From: Halomonas sp.
GTDB lineage: Bacteria > Pseudomonadota > Gammaproteobacteria > Pseudomonadales > Halomonadaceae
Direction of reading: 5' to 3'
Length of the DNA stretch: 64,000 nt
NCBI RefSeq assembly: GCF_017983445.1
Contig: NZ_JAGOBJ010000012.1
Span: forward strand, 20,523 to 84,522
Shown here: in pieces, positions 17,994-28,093 of the stretch
How the letters are laid out: each line of letters begins with the position of its first letter
Numbering within the stretch: position 1 is the stretch's first letter
Notes under the pieces: generated by a model
Database searches by the model: none
Told to the model about the DNA's origin: nothing
What the model saw: the letters and a program-made list of their open reading frames with translations, nothing else
Translations under genes and position numbers: made by a program

Positions 17994-20900
17994 TCACGTA
18001 GCCAGTGTTTGTGCCACTTGGCTTAGCCCAAACTTGTTAGATCCTTTAAATGCTACCCAATCGCCTGGTGTTAACGCTTTAGCCAGTGAGGCTTTTAACG
18101 CCTCTGTCTCATTAAAGCACTCAACTTGAGCAATGCTTTTTCTCAATTCTGGCGCTAGTGCCTGCATCTGCTCGCCAAAAAGCCATATTGTCTGAGCACC
18201 GGTTTCTATAATCTGTGCTATAAGCGCTTGGTGATAGCGCTGGCTGTCAGGGCCTAGCTCCAGCATATCAGCAAGAATCAGATGCTTTTTACCCGTAGGC
18301 TTAGCCTTAGCTGCCTGAGAAAGCATGGCTGCCATAGAAAGCGGATTAGCGTTATAGGCATCGTCAAGAAGCGTGATTTCGCCCGTTTGCCAATTGACCA
18401 GACGCTTCTCTCCGCGCCCTTCGGGAGTTACAGCAAGCTCTAAAAACGGCAGTGAAGCCTGAACAGGCACTTTTAGAGCGTGAAGCACGCCAAGAGCTGC
18501 CAGCACATTCATTACCCAATGGCTGCCCTGACCTTTATAGTCAACCTCAATGAACGAACCCAGCAGCTTTATACGCAGAGATCCTTCTATACCGGGGTTG
18601 ATCCACTGAATATCCGCCTCCGGGCGCTGCCCAAACGAGAGTATTTTTAATGAACGTTTTTTTGCCGCCGCCGACACAACGGGCCACATCGCCATATCAC
18701 GATTGATAACGGCATATGCCCCAGGCTGCATACTCTCAAATATGCGGCTTTTTCTAAGTGCTACGTTCTCGACCGTACCGTGATACTCCAGATGGCTTGG
18801 CCCAGCATTCAAAAACACGGCGACATCTGGGCGCACCAGCGCAGTGTTCTGATGCATACGCCCTATAGCCATCTCGATAACTTGAAAAGGCGCCTGCCAG
18901 GGTACCGAGGCTAATGTCCAGGCAATACCGTGAGGCAGATTAGCGCTATGCGTAGTTACCCCCACCTGCCCCCAAGGGTTAAGCAAGGATTTCAACAAAC
19001 TGATACTGGTCGTTTTACCCGCACTGCCCGTAATGCCAACCACCTTACCGGTTAGCTGCTTTCGTGCGTAACGCCCCAAATCCAATATGGCATCATGGAT
19101 ATCCGGAACCTGGTAAATGGGTATGGCCAATGCGTCTAATTGATTTTCGTCGTACGGGGTTTGCGCTAGCAATAGCTGAGGTTTAAAGGGGAGCCTGCTT
19201 ATATAAGAAGCGGGTATCCCTCTTTTGCTGCCTTGCTGGGTATCTCTGACGGCCACCATATGACCAGGCGACATCGTTTGAGCAGTAAAACTTAATCCTG
19301 TAGCCCTCCAGCTTTTCGTGGCTGGCTTTATAATCCACTCCCCTTGGGTAGCTTGCTGTATATCTTCGAGCGTCCAATTAGCAGCACTAACATACGTGGG
19401 CTGCACTACTTTATTAGTCGGCATTTCATAAGATACTGGCACTACCCCACCCTGTGGCTTTAACAAATAATGCTGCAAATAAGCCACAAAGCCCGATAAA
19501 TAATGCTCAACATCATCGATACGCACACGAAAACTGTGATGGCGAATAAAAAAGCTGCCTAAGATGCGCCGGGGGTTTTGAAAGTACATGGCATATTCAG
19601 GCCAAAAATGCCCGTTGAGCAGATAGTGCGCACGGGTTTCTAGTGCGTGATAGAAACGTTTTAGGTCGATCAGCTCGAGCAGATGGCGATACTCCGTCTG
19701 CTGCTGCAAGCGGCTGATCATCTTATGCGCGGCCATCATGAGTTCAAGCAGAGTGGGAAAGGTGGTAATTCGCTCTTCTACAAACGCCAGATACCCGGCC
19801 ACGTTTTGAATACCAAATCGATAATAACGCTCTTCAGGCCGGTAAAGCGTCAGTTCATTAACGCAGTAACTCAACCAGTGATCGTGGGCTTTCCAATGCT
19901 GTTTAGCGATAAAATATTCGAAGGCTTTTTCCACCACTGCAAGCCAGCGATCATCCTTGGTTAAACCGTATAAACGCATTAAACCAAACGCGGCTTCGCC
20001 ATCGTAATAAATGATGCGAAAGGTATCTTTAACGCTTAAGTCGGTTGCGTTAAGTACATGTGTAAAACCACCCATGACGGGGTCTTGCAACTGACGGATG
20101 CCTAATGCTAATTGTTCCATTAAAGGTACATAGCGTTCGTCTGCGGTTAGCTCAGTGTATTTACTTAGCGCCAGCAGCGCGACTCCACTACCACCTAGCT
20201 TGATTTCATCATTAACTTCGACCAGATAGGTAACGCTTTCGCCCTTATGCTTTAAGGTACGCAGCAGCTGTGTCGTTAGGTAATTCAGCGCTTTATCAAT
20301 GGCTCGTTTAAGCGTTTCGCTGCGCGTTACTTCCCAGGCTTCCAGCATGCTATAAATACTGCTGGTATGACGAAGGGTATTATAGGTATTGATTTCACGG
20401 TCAAAACACGGGTGCAGTCCATAAATAAACGAGCCATTTTCCTGCACTTGGGCAGCCAGAAACTGGCTAGCATCGTCGATTAGCGTATGCGCTGTCGGTG
20501 CGTCCAAGGGCTCAAGCATTCGCCGACCGGTATGACGCCCCTCTTTTCCTCCCGTATGCTCGTAAAGTCGCAGCGGCTTCTGCCCTGCTTCTAAGAAGAG
20601 TGCCTGCGTGGTAAACGTATACACGGGATGCTCGGGCGCAAAATCAAGCGCCACGTTCTTTCCATAGCGTTTTCTTGCATAGCGGGAAAAGTTGTTTTCG
20701 TTGATGCGCGCATGGGCCACCTGGCTGCCAGCATAAAGCATCGCGTTTGCATTTAGTTCTTGCTCAAGGAAGGCGATGTTCCCCTGCGAATCTAAAGCGA
20801 TGCCTTGACGAAAATAGTTACGCTTATACTGCTTAAGCACTCCCGCTAACGTCTGCCACGTATGCGCTTCAAGTTGGCTGGCCCAGTCAACTCTTAACCA

Positions 20901-21254
20901 GCGCACATTTTGGGTGTTTGTCGCGTAACGCTGTAACTGCTGCGTCAGGGCTAACCAGATATCCTCCAGCTTATCTCCGCTTGCATTCACAACGCTGGCA
21001 CGCTGAGTGCCATCCGTCAGCGATATAAACACATGCAACGTTTGGCCGGGCGGCTCGTCGTTTAACGCCTCAACCAATGCATGACGGGCAGCTAACAGGC
21101 TTTCGCTTAGAGGCATTGTGGGTACGTTGGCTGGCTCGAGGGAAAGCGCCGATGCTTTAGGCACCTGCAACGCAGGTTTAGCTGCAACCTTGTTATGTCT
21201 GCGCTGTGCACGCTTCGCTAGTTTTAAGCTTTTCGAGCCGAACGATTTGGCCAT
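17994..21254 (-). CDS. Large fusion: alpha-helical toroid-like region joined to a complete MurF-like Mur ligase
   Basis: 1086 residues, start ATG preceded by AAGGA. Residues 1-45 are basic and low in complexity. Residues 60-230 form a domain I do not recognise. Residues 255-600 are built of helical hairpins with aromatic/Gly-rich turns (NTYNTLRHTSSIYSMLEAW, KLGGSGVALLALSKY, IIYYDGEAAFGLMRLYG), which resembles the (alpha/alpha)6 toroid of glycosidase/epimerase-like proteins. Residues 620-1086 are a full MurF-like enzyme. It has an N-terminal substrate domain, the ATP-binding loop GITGSAGKTT (740-749), the catalytic Glu region VIEMAIGRMHQ (792-802), DDAYNANPLSM (964-974) and KGSNKFG near the end. 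It has no signal peptide, so it is presumably cytosolic. It is not in a division/cell-wall cluster, so it is not the housekeeping murF. The substrate is unknown; a cell-surface or storage polymer is possible. It lies downstream of moeB in the same direction. Confidence 0.75.
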   Translation of the reverse strand: MAKSFGSKSLKLAKRAQRRHNKVAAKPALQVPKASALSLEPANVPTMPLSESLLAARHALVEALNDEPPGQTLHVFISLTDGTQRASVVNASGDKLEDIWLALTQQLQRYATNTQNVRWLRVDWASQLEAHTWQTLAGVLKQYKRNYFRQGIALDSQGNIAFLEQELNANAMLYAGSQVAHARINENNFSRYARKRYGKNVALDFAPEHPVYTFTTQALFLEAGQKPLRLYEHTGGKEGRHTGRRMLEPLDAPTAHTLIDDASQFLAAQVQENGSFIYGLHPCFDREINTYNTLRHTSSIYSMLEAWEVTRSETLKRAIDKALNYLTTQLLRTLKHKGESVTYLVEVNDEIKLGGSGVALLALSKYTELTADERYVPLMEQLALGIRQLQDPVMGGFTHVLNATDLSVKDTFRIIYYDGEAAFGLMRLYGLTKDDRWLAVVEKAFEYFIAKQHWKAHDHWLSYCVNELTLYRPEERYYRFGIQNVAGYLAFVEERITTFPTLLELMMAAHKMISRLQQQTEYRHLLELIDLKRFYHALETRAHYLLNGHFWPEYAMYFQNPRRILGSFFIRHHSFRVRIDDVEHYLSGFVAYLQHYLLKPQGGVVPVSYEMPTNKVVQPTYVSAANWTLEDIQQATQGEWIIKPATKSWRATGLSFTAQTMSPGHMVAVRDTQQGSKRGIPASYISRLPFKPQLLLAQTPYDENQLDALAIPIYQVPDIHDAILDLGRYARKQLTGKVVGITGSAGKTTSISLLKSLLNPWGQVGVTTHSANLPHGIAWTLASVPWQAPFQVIEMAIGRMHQNTALVRPDVAVFLNAGPSHLEYHGTVENVALRKSRIFESMQPGAYAVINRDMAMWPVVSAAAKKRSLKILSFGQRPEADIQWINPGIEGSLRIKLLGSFIEVDYKGQGSHWVMNVLAALGVLHALKVPVQASLPFLELAVTPEGRGEKRLVNWQTGEITLLDDAYNANPLSMAAMLSQAAKAKPTGKKHLILADMLELGPDSQRYHQALIAQIIETGAQTIWLFGEQMQALAPELRKSIAQVECFNETEALKASLAKALTPGDWVAFKGSNKFGLSQVAQTLAT

Positions 21255-21454
21255 CTGACGTTCCTTATTGCTTGCCGTTTACACCGTTAGTAGAGCACAA
21301 AGGCCTCGCCTTATAGTCAGGCAAAGCGAACAGCTTAACAGCAGAATACTACATCATGACTAACTAAGAAGAGGCGCCACAACGATTGGTGAGCACTTTA
21401 AAAGAGAGGATAAGACAATCAATAAAACACGAACGTGAAAGTTAGATCATCATG

Positions 21455-22204
21455 TCAAGGCGTACAAACCAAGCATGCAGGGTCACGCGGTACTTTAAAA
21501 TGCCGCCACTGGCCACGCAGGCCATCAAAGGTAGAAAGCCCTTGGTGGGTTTGCCCTGCTCCACTAAGAAGCTTGAAAGCTTCCACAGCCTGAAAACAGC
21601 CAATCAACCCAACCAGCGGCGCCATTACCCCGCTTTCAGCACAGCTAAGCGCCTCGTCCCCCATATCGTCGGGTGGATAAAGGCAGGCATAGCAGGGGCA
21701 GTCAGGGTCACGCGGATCGAATACGGCTAGCTGTCCCGAAAAACGAATGGCGGCACCGGAGACTAAGGGAACCCCCGCTTTTTGCGCAGCGGCATTAATA
21801 GCGTAGCGGCTGGAAAAGCGATCAGTGCAATCCAAGACCACATCGGCAGAAGCTACTAGCTGCGCCAACTTATCACCGTCGGCGTATTCCTCAATCGCCG
21901 TAATATGGCATTCGGGGTTAAGCGCCTGCATGCTCGCTTTGGCGGACGCCGCCTTATTATGTCCAATGCTTGTCTGCTGATGGGCAATCTGGCGCTGCAG
22001 GTTCGATAGCTCGACCGTATCGGCATCGGCAATCGTAATCCGCCCAACGCCTGCCGCCGCTAAATAAAGCGCTACCGGGGAGCCTAGCCCGCCCGCCCCA
22101 ATAATCAGTGCATGGGCGTGACGCAGGCGCTCCTGCCCCTCAATATCCACTTCCGGAAGCATGATCTGGCGGCTATAGCGCAGCAGCGCCTGGTCGTCCA
22201 TCAT
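21455..22204 (-). CDS. moeB: MoeB/HesA-type adenylyltransferase
   Basis: 249 residues if started at the ATG five bases after the lrp stop codon; the open frame extends 33 codons further but that part overlaps lrp. The N-terminus DDQALLRYSRQIMLPEVDIEGQ is typical of MoeB/ThiF. The nucleotide loop GAGGLGSPVALYLAAAGVG, the Arg finger region LSNLQRQ and zinc-binding pairs CPCYAC and CLVC are all visible. MoeB adenylates the C-terminal Gly of MoaD for molybdopterin synthesis; ThiF does the same for ThiS. Context (hemA-prfA-prmC upstream) fits moeB, the usual next gene in Pseudomonas-type genomes. Confidence 0.85.
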   Translation of the reverse strand: MMDDQALLRYSRQIMLPEVDIEGQERLRHAHALIIGAGGLGSPVALYLAAAGVGRITIADADTVELSNLQRQIAHQQTSIGHNKAASAKASMQALNPECHITAIEEYADGDKLAQLVASADVVLDCTDRFSSRYAINAAAQKAGVPLVSGAAIRFSGQLAVFDPRDPDCPCYACLYPPDDMGDEALSCAESGVMAPLVGLIGCFQAVEAFKLLSGAGQTHQGLSTFDGLRGQWRHFKVPRDPACLVCTP

Positions 22205-22208
22205 CGGA

Positions 22209-22721
22209 TTATTTATCCTCAAATTCATCGAATTCAGGCACATGCAGGCTAAAGCTTTCTTTAACTTCCTCCATGACCACATAACTCTTGGATTCTTTAA
22301 CACCTGGGAGAGTCAGCACTACATCCCCCAACAGCTGGCGATAAGCGGCCATTTCAGGAATGCGGCATTTCAGAATGTAGTCAAACTGACCGGAGACCAG
22401 ATGGCACTCCTGAATTTGCGGCAGTTTTTCCACGGCACGCCGAAATTCATCAAACACAGCGGGCGATTGGGTTTCCAGACTGATTTCCACAAAGACCAGT
22501 AAATTGGCCTTCAGCGCCTGCGGATCAAGTATCGCCTGATAGCCCCGAATAACGCCCGCCCGCTCCAGCCGTTTCACACGCTCCAGGCAAGGGGTTGTGG
22601 ATAACCCAACCTCAGATGCCAGATCCACATAGGAAATTCGCGCATTCTCCTGCAGGCAACGCAGTATTTTAAGATCGATTCGGTCCAGCGTTCTATTCTT
22701 AGGTTTCATGGCAGGATCCAT
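22209..22721 (-). CDS. lrp: Leucine-responsive regulatory protein
   Basis: 170 residues. The N-terminal winged helix-turn-helix is LDRIDLKILRCLQENARISY with the recognition helix region STTPCLERVKRLERAGVI. The C-terminal RAM domain contains FVEISLETQSP, IQECHLVSGQFDYILKCRIP and LPGVKESKSYVVMEEVKES. The last is almost identical to E. coli Lrp, so this is global Lrp rather than a specialised AsnC paralogue. The acidic tail (PEFDEFEDK) is longer than in E. coli. It is inserted between prmC and moeB, which are usually adjacent; moeB starts five bases after its stop, so they are probably co-transcribed. Confidence 0.92.
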   Translation of the reverse strand: MDPAMKPKNRTLDRIDLKILRCLQENARISYVDLASEVGLSTTPCLERVKRLERAGVIRGYQAILDPQALKANLLVFVEISLETQSPAVFDEFRRAVEKLPQIQECHLVSGQFDYILKCRIPEMAAYRQLLGDVVLTLPGVKESKSYVVMEEVKESFSLHVPEFDEFEDK

Positions 22722-22784
22722 TGCTGATGAATCAGGCGATTAATGAAGGCGTATCAGACACGGCTTTATTCAATAATAACCGAG

Positions 22785-23633
22785 TTAAATCTTTCCCAGC
22801 GTAATCCGCTCGTTCCCACCCAGGTCGCGCACACTTTCAACGTTTTGATAGCCCGCCTGGCTAAGCGCTGCGCGCACCTCTGCCGCCTGGCGGTAGCCAT
22901 GCTCCAATAATAGCCATCCCGAGGGTGCCAGATACTGCGGCGCTGTGGCTATTAAATGCGCCAGATCCGCCAAACCACCGGCATCGGCCACTAATGCGCT
23001 GGTCGGCTCAAAGCGCACATCGCCAAGACGCAGGTGCGGGTCATCAGCCGCGATATAAGGTGGATTACTGACAATCAGGTCAAACCGTTCAGCGGGGGCA
23101 TCCAATTGTTCAAAAACGCTGAACCAATCGCTCTGCATAAACTGCGCGTTGGCAATATTCAACTGCGCAGCGTTGGTTTGGGCCAGGGCAACGGCCTCGG
23201 GGCGCAGGTCGACGCCCACTACCTGCCACTCTGGCTGCTCACTCGCAAAGGCAAGCGCAATGGCGCCGGTACCGGCGCCTAAGTCCAGCAGCCGCCCGGT
23301 TTTCGAGGTGACGCGGTTGAGAGCCGCTTCTACCAGTGTTTCCGTATCCGGCCGGGGGATTAGCGTATCGGGCGAGGTCGCCAACCGCAGCCCCCAGAAT
23401 TCGCGCTCACCGGTCAGGTAAGCCACCGGCTGGCCCTGAGCACGCGCCGCCACCAGGGCATCAAAGCGGGCATGCTCCCACGGCGGGCAGTCACGATCAC
23501 CCCAGGTATAGAGCCATGTGCGGTTACGCGCAATGACATACCCAAGCAGCACTTCGGCATCCAGACGAGGAGACGTCGATCCGGCAGTTTTTAGACGCGC
23601 GGCCGCTGCCTGCAATAGTGCATCAAAGGTCAT
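22785..23633 (-). CDS. prmC: Peptide chain release factor N5-glutamine methyltransferase
   Basis: 282 residues. The N-terminal helical bundle is followed by a SAM-binding Rossmann domain. Motif I is LLDLGAGTGAIALAFASE (about 115-132) and the catalytic NPPY motif sits in VSNPPYIAADD. A proline/acid motif near PDTLIPRPDTE completes the HemK family signature. It methylates the Gln of the GGQ motif in release factors RF1 and RF2. The ATG overlaps the last base of the prfA stop (TAATG), so it is translated with its substrate, RF1. Confidence 0.95.
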   Translation of the reverse strand: MTFDALLQAAAARLKTAGSTSPRLDAEVLLGYVIARNRTWLYTWGDRDCPPWEHARFDALVAARAQGQPVAYLTGEREFWGLRLATSPDTLIPRPDTETLVEAALNRVTSKTGRLLDLGAGTGAIALAFASEQPEWQVVGVDLRPEAVALAQTNAAQLNIANAQFMQSDWFSVFEQLDAPAERFDLIVSNPPYIAADDPHLRLGDVRFEPTSALVADAGGLADLAHLIATAPQYLAPSGWLLLEHGYRQAAEVRAALSQAGYQNVESVRDLGGNERITLGKI

Positions 23634-24721
23634 TACGCGTCCTGAAGCGCCGAAAGCTGTTCAGCTTGATACTCATGAATCAAAGGTTCGATGACGTCAT
23701 CCAACTGCTCGCCGCTAACCACTTCATTGAGCTTATAAAGCGTCAGGTTGATGCGGTGATCGGTAATCCGCCCTTGCGGGAAGTTATAGGTACGGATACG
23801 TTCGCTGCGGTCTCCCGAGCCCACCAGCGAGCGTCGGGCATCGGCCTGCTCCTGGCGCTGGGTGTCCACGGCATTACGTTTCAGCTTGGCAGCCAGCAGC
23901 GACATGGCTTTCGCGCGGTTTTTATGCTGGCTACGTTCTTCCTGGCACTCAACCACAACGCCGGTGGGCAGGTGGGTAATCCGGATAGCCGAATCGGTGG
24001 TGTTAACGTGCTGACCACCGGCACCGCTTGAGCGGTAGGTATCAACGCGCAGATCCGATGATTTGATATCGATATCGCTGACGTCATCGACTTCCGGCAT
24101 CACCGCCACCGTGCACGCCGAGGTATGAATACGCCCCTGAGACTCCGTCGCCGGTACGCGCTGCACCCGATGCGCGCCGGACTCAAACTTCAAACGCGCA
24201 TAAACGCTATCGCCCTTCACACGGGAGATAACCTCTTTATAGCCGCCATGCTCGCCGTGGTTAGCGCTGACGATTTCCACGCGCCAGCCGCGCTTTTCAG
24301 CGTAGCGGGAGTACATACGAAATAAGTCACCGGCAAAAATAGCCGCTTCATCGCCTCCGGTGCCTGCGCGCACTTCCAAAAATACGCCGCGGCCGTCGTC
24401 GGGGTCTTTAGGTACTAGCAAGCGTTTTAGCTCAGCGTCCAGCGTCTCGAGTTGCTCGCGGCCTTCGCTAATTTCCATTTCAGCCAATTCGCGCATGTCA
24501 GGATCATCATCCCGACTTAGCTGCTCCGCCGCCTCAATGTCGTTTTCTACACCACGATAGCGCTGCCAGGCCGCCACAAGCTCGTCGAGCTCGGCGTATT
24601 CACGTGAATAGTCGCGAAAGCGCTGCTGATTATTAATGACCTCGGGTTCAGACAGCAGCATCGCCAGCTCTTCAAAACGTTCGGTAAAGCTGTCGAGGCG
24701 TTGGCGCAAGGTATCTTTCAT
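23633..24721 (-). CDS. prfA: Peptide chain release factor 1
   Basis: 362 residues. The codon-recognition tripeptide PAT is in [18 protein letters not shown] (PxT is diagnostic of RF1, which reads UAA/UAG). The peptidyl-tRNA hydrolysis motif GGQ is in [18 protein letters not shown]. Length and ends match E. coli RF1. The start overlaps the hemA stop by four bases (ATGA) and the end overlaps prmC, giving a tightly coupled hemA-prfA-prmC unit. Confidence 0.97.
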   Translation of the reverse strand: MKDTLRQRLDSFTERFEELAMLLSEPEVINNQQRFRDYSREYAELDELVAAWQRYRGVENDIEAAEQLSRDDDPDMRELAEMEISEGREQLETLDAELKRLLVPKDPDDGRGVFLEVRAGTGGDEAAIFAGDLFRMYSRYAEKRGWRVEIVSANHGEHGGYKEVISRVKGDSVYARLKFESGAHRVQRVPATESQGRIHTSACTVAVMPEVDDVSDIDIKSSDLRVDTYRSSGAGGQHVNTTDSAIRITHLPTGVVVECQEERSQHKNRAKAMSLLAAKLKRNAVDTQRQEQADARRSLVGSGDRSERIRTYNFPQGRITDHRINLTLYKLNEVVSGEQLDDVIEPLIHEYQAEQLSALQDA

Positions 24722-26028
24722 GCGGGCGTATTATCCTTCTGACGGTTAGCCTTGGGCGCGGTTTTTTCAAAGGCAGGTTTAACAGGCAATAGCAGGCGTG
24801 GTGCGGCGTCTAGCAGTTCATGGTGCTCTTGTGAGGCCGCATCGCGTATCGCCTGGGTAGGCTCGTGCATCAAGCGGTTGGCCAATTGATGGGCCAGGCG
24901 CTCAATCACTTTGGTCGGATCCTCGCCACGAGCCAGACGCTCTAGCGCCTGATCACGCGATTGATCGCGCAGGCTTTCACCGTGCTGGCGGTAATCACGA
25001 ATCAGTTCACCGCCGTTGCGAATACGTTTTTCATGCTGCCAACTGCCAACGCCGTGTTCAATCAGCGACTCGGCCTGATCAGCAGCGACCTGACGATAGC
25101 GCATGTTCTCTTCGATGACTTCTTCCAGATCATCGACCGTATAGAGAAACACATCGGCCAGCTCGCCTACTTCGGGCTCGATATCGCGTGGCACGGCGAT
25201 ATCCACCATAAACACCGGGCGGTGGCGGCGCTTCTTGAGTGCGCGTTCCACCATCCCCTTGCCCAGAATCGGCAGTGGCGATGCGGTAGAAGAAATAACG
25301 ATATCGGCCTCTTCCAACGCGGTCGGAATTTCAGGCAGCGTAATCGCCTTACCACCCAGTTTGGCGGAAACCAGCTCGGCACGCTCGCGCGTCCGGTTAG
25401 CGACGGTGAGTTCACGCACGCCGGCTTCGTGTAAATGACGAGCTACCAGCTCGATAGTTTCACCTGCGCCGATCAATAGCGCCCGGGCACGGCTAAAGTC
25501 ATCAAAAATCCGGCTGGCCATACTTACCGCGGCATAGGCTATAGATACCGGGTTCTTGCCGATCCCGGTTTCTGTGCGCACCTGCTTGGCAACAGCAAAC
25601 GTGTGCTGAAACAGTCGCTCAAGCTCGCCACCCAGCCCTTGCATTTGGCGGGCCTGCTGATAAGCGTCCTTCAATTGCCCGAGGATTTGCGGCTCGCCGA
25701 GCACCATGGAGTCAAGCCCAACGGCCACACGCATTAAATGGCGCGCGGCGTCGTTGTCTAGATAGTGGTATGCACAGCGTGTCAGCTCATCAATACTTAA
25801 ATTGTGAAAGCGGCTCAGCCATTCAAGAACAGCTCGCTCACCGGCAGCATCCGTTACACAATAGAGTTCCGTGCGGTTGCACGTTGAGAGCACCGCAGCT
25901 TCACTAATTTGTGGCAAGCCACGCAGTTGCTCCAGCGCGTTTTGTAACTGCGCCGGTGTAAAGGCTACCTGCTCGCGTACATCTACGCTTGCAGTACGAT
26001 GATTGATTCCCAGGGCAAGAAGCGTCAT
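24718..26028 (-). CDS. hemA: Glutamyl-tRNA reductase
   Basis: 436 residues. The N-terminal catalytic domain has the nucleophilic Cys in [12 protein letters not shown] (about residue 50). The NADPH-binding domain ([30 protein letters not shown]) is followed by the dimerisation helices. It catalyses the first committed step of C5-pathway tetrapyrrole synthesis. The C-terminus has an extra Lys/Pro-rich tail ([17 protein letters not shown]). First gene of the operon, divergent from the TPR lipoprotein gene across a 244-bp gap in which nothing beyond likely promoters was recognised. Confidence 0.96.
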   Translation of the reverse strand: MTLLALGINHRTASVDVREQVAFTPAQLQNALEQLRGLPQISEAAVLSTCNRTELYCVTDAAGERAVLEWLSRFHNLSIDELTRCAYHYLDNDAARHLMRVAVGLDSMVLGEPQILGQLKDAYQQARQMQGLGGELERLFQHTFAVAKQVRTETGIGKNPVSIAYAAVSMASRIFDDFSRARALLIGAGETIELVARHLHEAGVRELTVANRTRERAELVSAKLGGKAITLPEIPTALEEADIVISSTASPLPILGKGMVERALKKRRHRPVFMVDIAVPRDIEPEVGELADVFLYTVDDLEEVIEENMRYRQVAADQAESLIEHGVGSWQHEKRIRNGGELIRDYRQHGESLRDQSRDQALERLARGEDPTKVIERLAHQLANRLMHEPTQAIRDAASQEHHELLDAAPRLLLPVKPAFEKTAPKANRQKDNTPA

Positions 26029-26272
26029 GCGGTATGCGTCTTCGCTAGTGGTTCGGTCGTCACGTCGCTATCGGTCTTGAAGTCTCGGTGTTTTACGTCT
26101 TACGCTGGCGAACGTAAGTCTTGGCAGCGGCTCTGAATACTCAATTGCGCTTACCTGCCTGCCTTTCAAGGCCAACTATTCTATCACAGCACACTAACAT
26201 CTGGCGCACACCACTTTGCCGCAGCCAGTCAAGCCGCTATGCTGAGCATTCGGCCACTTAAATGAGAGACGC

Positions 26273-28066
26273 ATGCCCCTTCGCTCACTAATATCGGGTT
26301 CGCCCCTGCTGCCCCTGGCCGCCACCGTGGTACTTCTGAGCGGCTGCCAGTCATCGTCCATTTTCCAAGGTGGCTCGCCAAGCCTGTTGTCAGACGATCC
26401 TATGCGTTCGGCGCCGCCCATTACGCGTGGACTGGATGCGGAGGGGTTACGCACCCTGCTCGCCGCAGAGCTTGCGGGCCAGCGTGGTGATTACCGCTAC
26501 GCCAGCCAAGGTTATTTACAGGCATCACAGCGCTACAGCGTGCCAGCATTGGCAGAGCGGGCGGCGTTTGCGGCGCGTTTTGGCGAGGATGTGGCGCTAA
26601 TGGAGGCGTCTGCCCTGCGCTGGCGTGAACTGGCGCCCCAGGCAGAAACGCCCAACCGGCTGCTAGCATCAATCTCTCTTCAGCGGGGTGATTGGCTGGA
26701 TAGCCTGGAGCAGCGCCTGGCGATTACCCAAGGGGGAGGCAATGGCGAACTAACCGTTTTTGCCGAGTTGGCCGTGACCGAAAGTGGCACTAACAGCAAT
26801 ACTGCTCCGCTGAGCTTACTGGCGGGGCTATTGCGTGAACATCTCGCTCAGCCAGGCGCCGAGCAGCTTGAATACCATAGCGATGCTTTACTGGCCACTG
26901 CCCTGCTTGAGGCAGCGCTGGGCAATACCCGCCAAGCGCAAATGTATCTGGACGACGTTGCCCAACGTGAGCCGGAATCCGCCGCGCTGTGGCTTGCCCA
27001 GGCACGTCTGGCACTTGAAGTGGATGATGTGCAGACCGCCAGACGAGCTGCTCAAAAGGGCCTCAGCATCGCTCCTGACGAAGTGCGCTTTATCTTGCTG
27101 CTGGCTCAGGCCGAAATTCGTTTAAACAACATTGCCGCGGCAGAAGTTCAAACCAATGCGCTGCTGGAAAGCCACGGCGGCAATCAGGAGCTACGTCTGG
27201 CGCTTGCCCAGCTCTATCTGGAAGAAGGCCACAGCGACCCCGCGTATCGCCTGCTGCAGCCGCTTATTGGTCAGGATAACGTTCCCAACTTTGCCTATTA
27301 CTTGCTGGGCGGCATCGCCCAGTCGCAAGGCGATATTGATAACGCCCTACTTTACTATCGCCAGGTAAGCGAGGGCAGCGAGTTCTTACCTGCCCGAGCC
27401 ACCGCCGCTAAAATGCTCATTGAAGATAACCGACTGATCGATGCGCGGGCTTTTTTACGCATCGAGCGTATGCGTTATGAAAATTATTTTGGCGATCTGG
27501 TGGCCCTTGAGGTTCAACTGCTTGATGAAATGAATCAGCAGGAAGAAGCATCAACGCTGCTCGACCGCGAGCTGACTCGTACACCCGATGATATCAACCT
27601 GCTTTATTTGCGGGCGATGCGGTCCTGGGAAACCGGTAATCTTGCAGGCATGGAGCAGGACCTACGTAAGCTATTAGGCATTGAGCCCAATAACGCCAAT
27701 GCGTTAAATGCCTTGGGCTATACCCTGGCGGACCTTAATCTGCCCGGCCGCCTTGATGAGGCCCGCATGCTGATCGAGCGCGCCTACGAAGTAGCTCCCA
27801 ACAATCCCGCCGTACTCGACAGCATGGGCTGGGTTCACTTTCGACTAGGCAAACCCGATGAAGCGCTTGCCTGGTTAGAAAGCGCCTACCAGCAAATGCC
27901 CGATCAGGAAATTGCCGCGCATCTGGCGGAAGTCTTACACGCCCTGGAGCGTAGCGATGAAGCTCGCGATATAATCAGCCGCATTATGCAAAGAACCTCC
28001 CAGCACCCGTTGATTGATGACTTACTTGAGCGCCACCCTGAACTAATGCCTGTAGTCGCGCCCTAA
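26273..28066 (+). CDS. TPR-repeat outer-membrane lipoprotein (PA4667-like by position)
   Basis: 597 residues. A lipoprotein signal peptide has the lipobox LLSGC (acylated Cys25). The rest is helical with many TPR units; the clearest are ALNALGYTLADLNLPGRLDEARMLIERAYEVAP and NPAVLDSMGWVHFRLGKPDEALAWLESAY near the end. Position +2 after the lipid Cys is Gln, not Asp, so sorting to the outer membrane is expected. It is the positional equivalent of the Pseudomonas TPR protein between hemA and lolB; its molecular function is unknown but likely scaffolding of envelope proteins. A terminator overlaps its stop codon. Confidence 0.85.
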   Translation: MPLRSLISGSPLLPLAATVVLLSGCQSSSIFQGGSPSLLSDDPMRSAPPITRGLDAEGLRTLLAAELAGQRGDYRYASQGYLQASQRYSVPALAERAAFAARFGEDVALMEASALRWRELAPQAETPNRLLASISLQRGDWLDSLEQRLAITQGGGNGELTVFAELAVTESGTNSNTAPLSLLAGLLREHLAQPGAEQLEYHSDALLATALLEAALGNTRQAQMYLDDVAQREPESAALWLAQARLALEVDDVQTARRAAQKGLSIAPDEVRFILLLAQAEIRLNNIAAAEVQTNALLESHGGNQELRLALAQLYLEEGHSDPAYRLLQPLIGQDNVPNFAYYLLGGIAQSQGDIDNALLYYRQVSEGSEFLPARATAAKMLIEDNRLIDARAFLRIERMRYENYFGDLVALEVQLLDEMNQQEEASTLLDRELTRTPDDINLLYLRAMRSWETGNLAGMEQDLRKLLGIEPNNANALNALGYTLADLNLPGRLDEARMLIERAYEVAPNNPAVLDSMGWVHFRLGKPDEALAWLESAYQQMPDQEIAAHLAEVLHALERSDEARDIISRIMQRTSQHPLIDDLLERHPELMPVVAP

Positions 28067-28083
28067 ACCGGGCGCGCCTTTTT
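28057..28083 (+). terminator. Terminator hairpin with the TPR-gene stop codon in its loop
   Basis: CGCGCCC / GGGCGCG stem, loop TAAACC in which TAA is the stop codon, then CCTTTTT. Such an overlap means translating ribosomes would disrupt the stem until release. Confidence 0.75.
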
Positions 28084-28093
28084 ACGATCCATG

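Noticed and set aside
17994-21254. Housekeeping murF
   Set aside because: Fused to 600 extra residues and outside the division/cell-wall cluster, so a dedicated paralogue is more likely.
22205-22303. N-terminal extension of MoeB
   Set aside because: The 33 extra codons overlap lrp in another frame and have no family character; the ATG next to the lrp stop fits the MoeB N-terminus.
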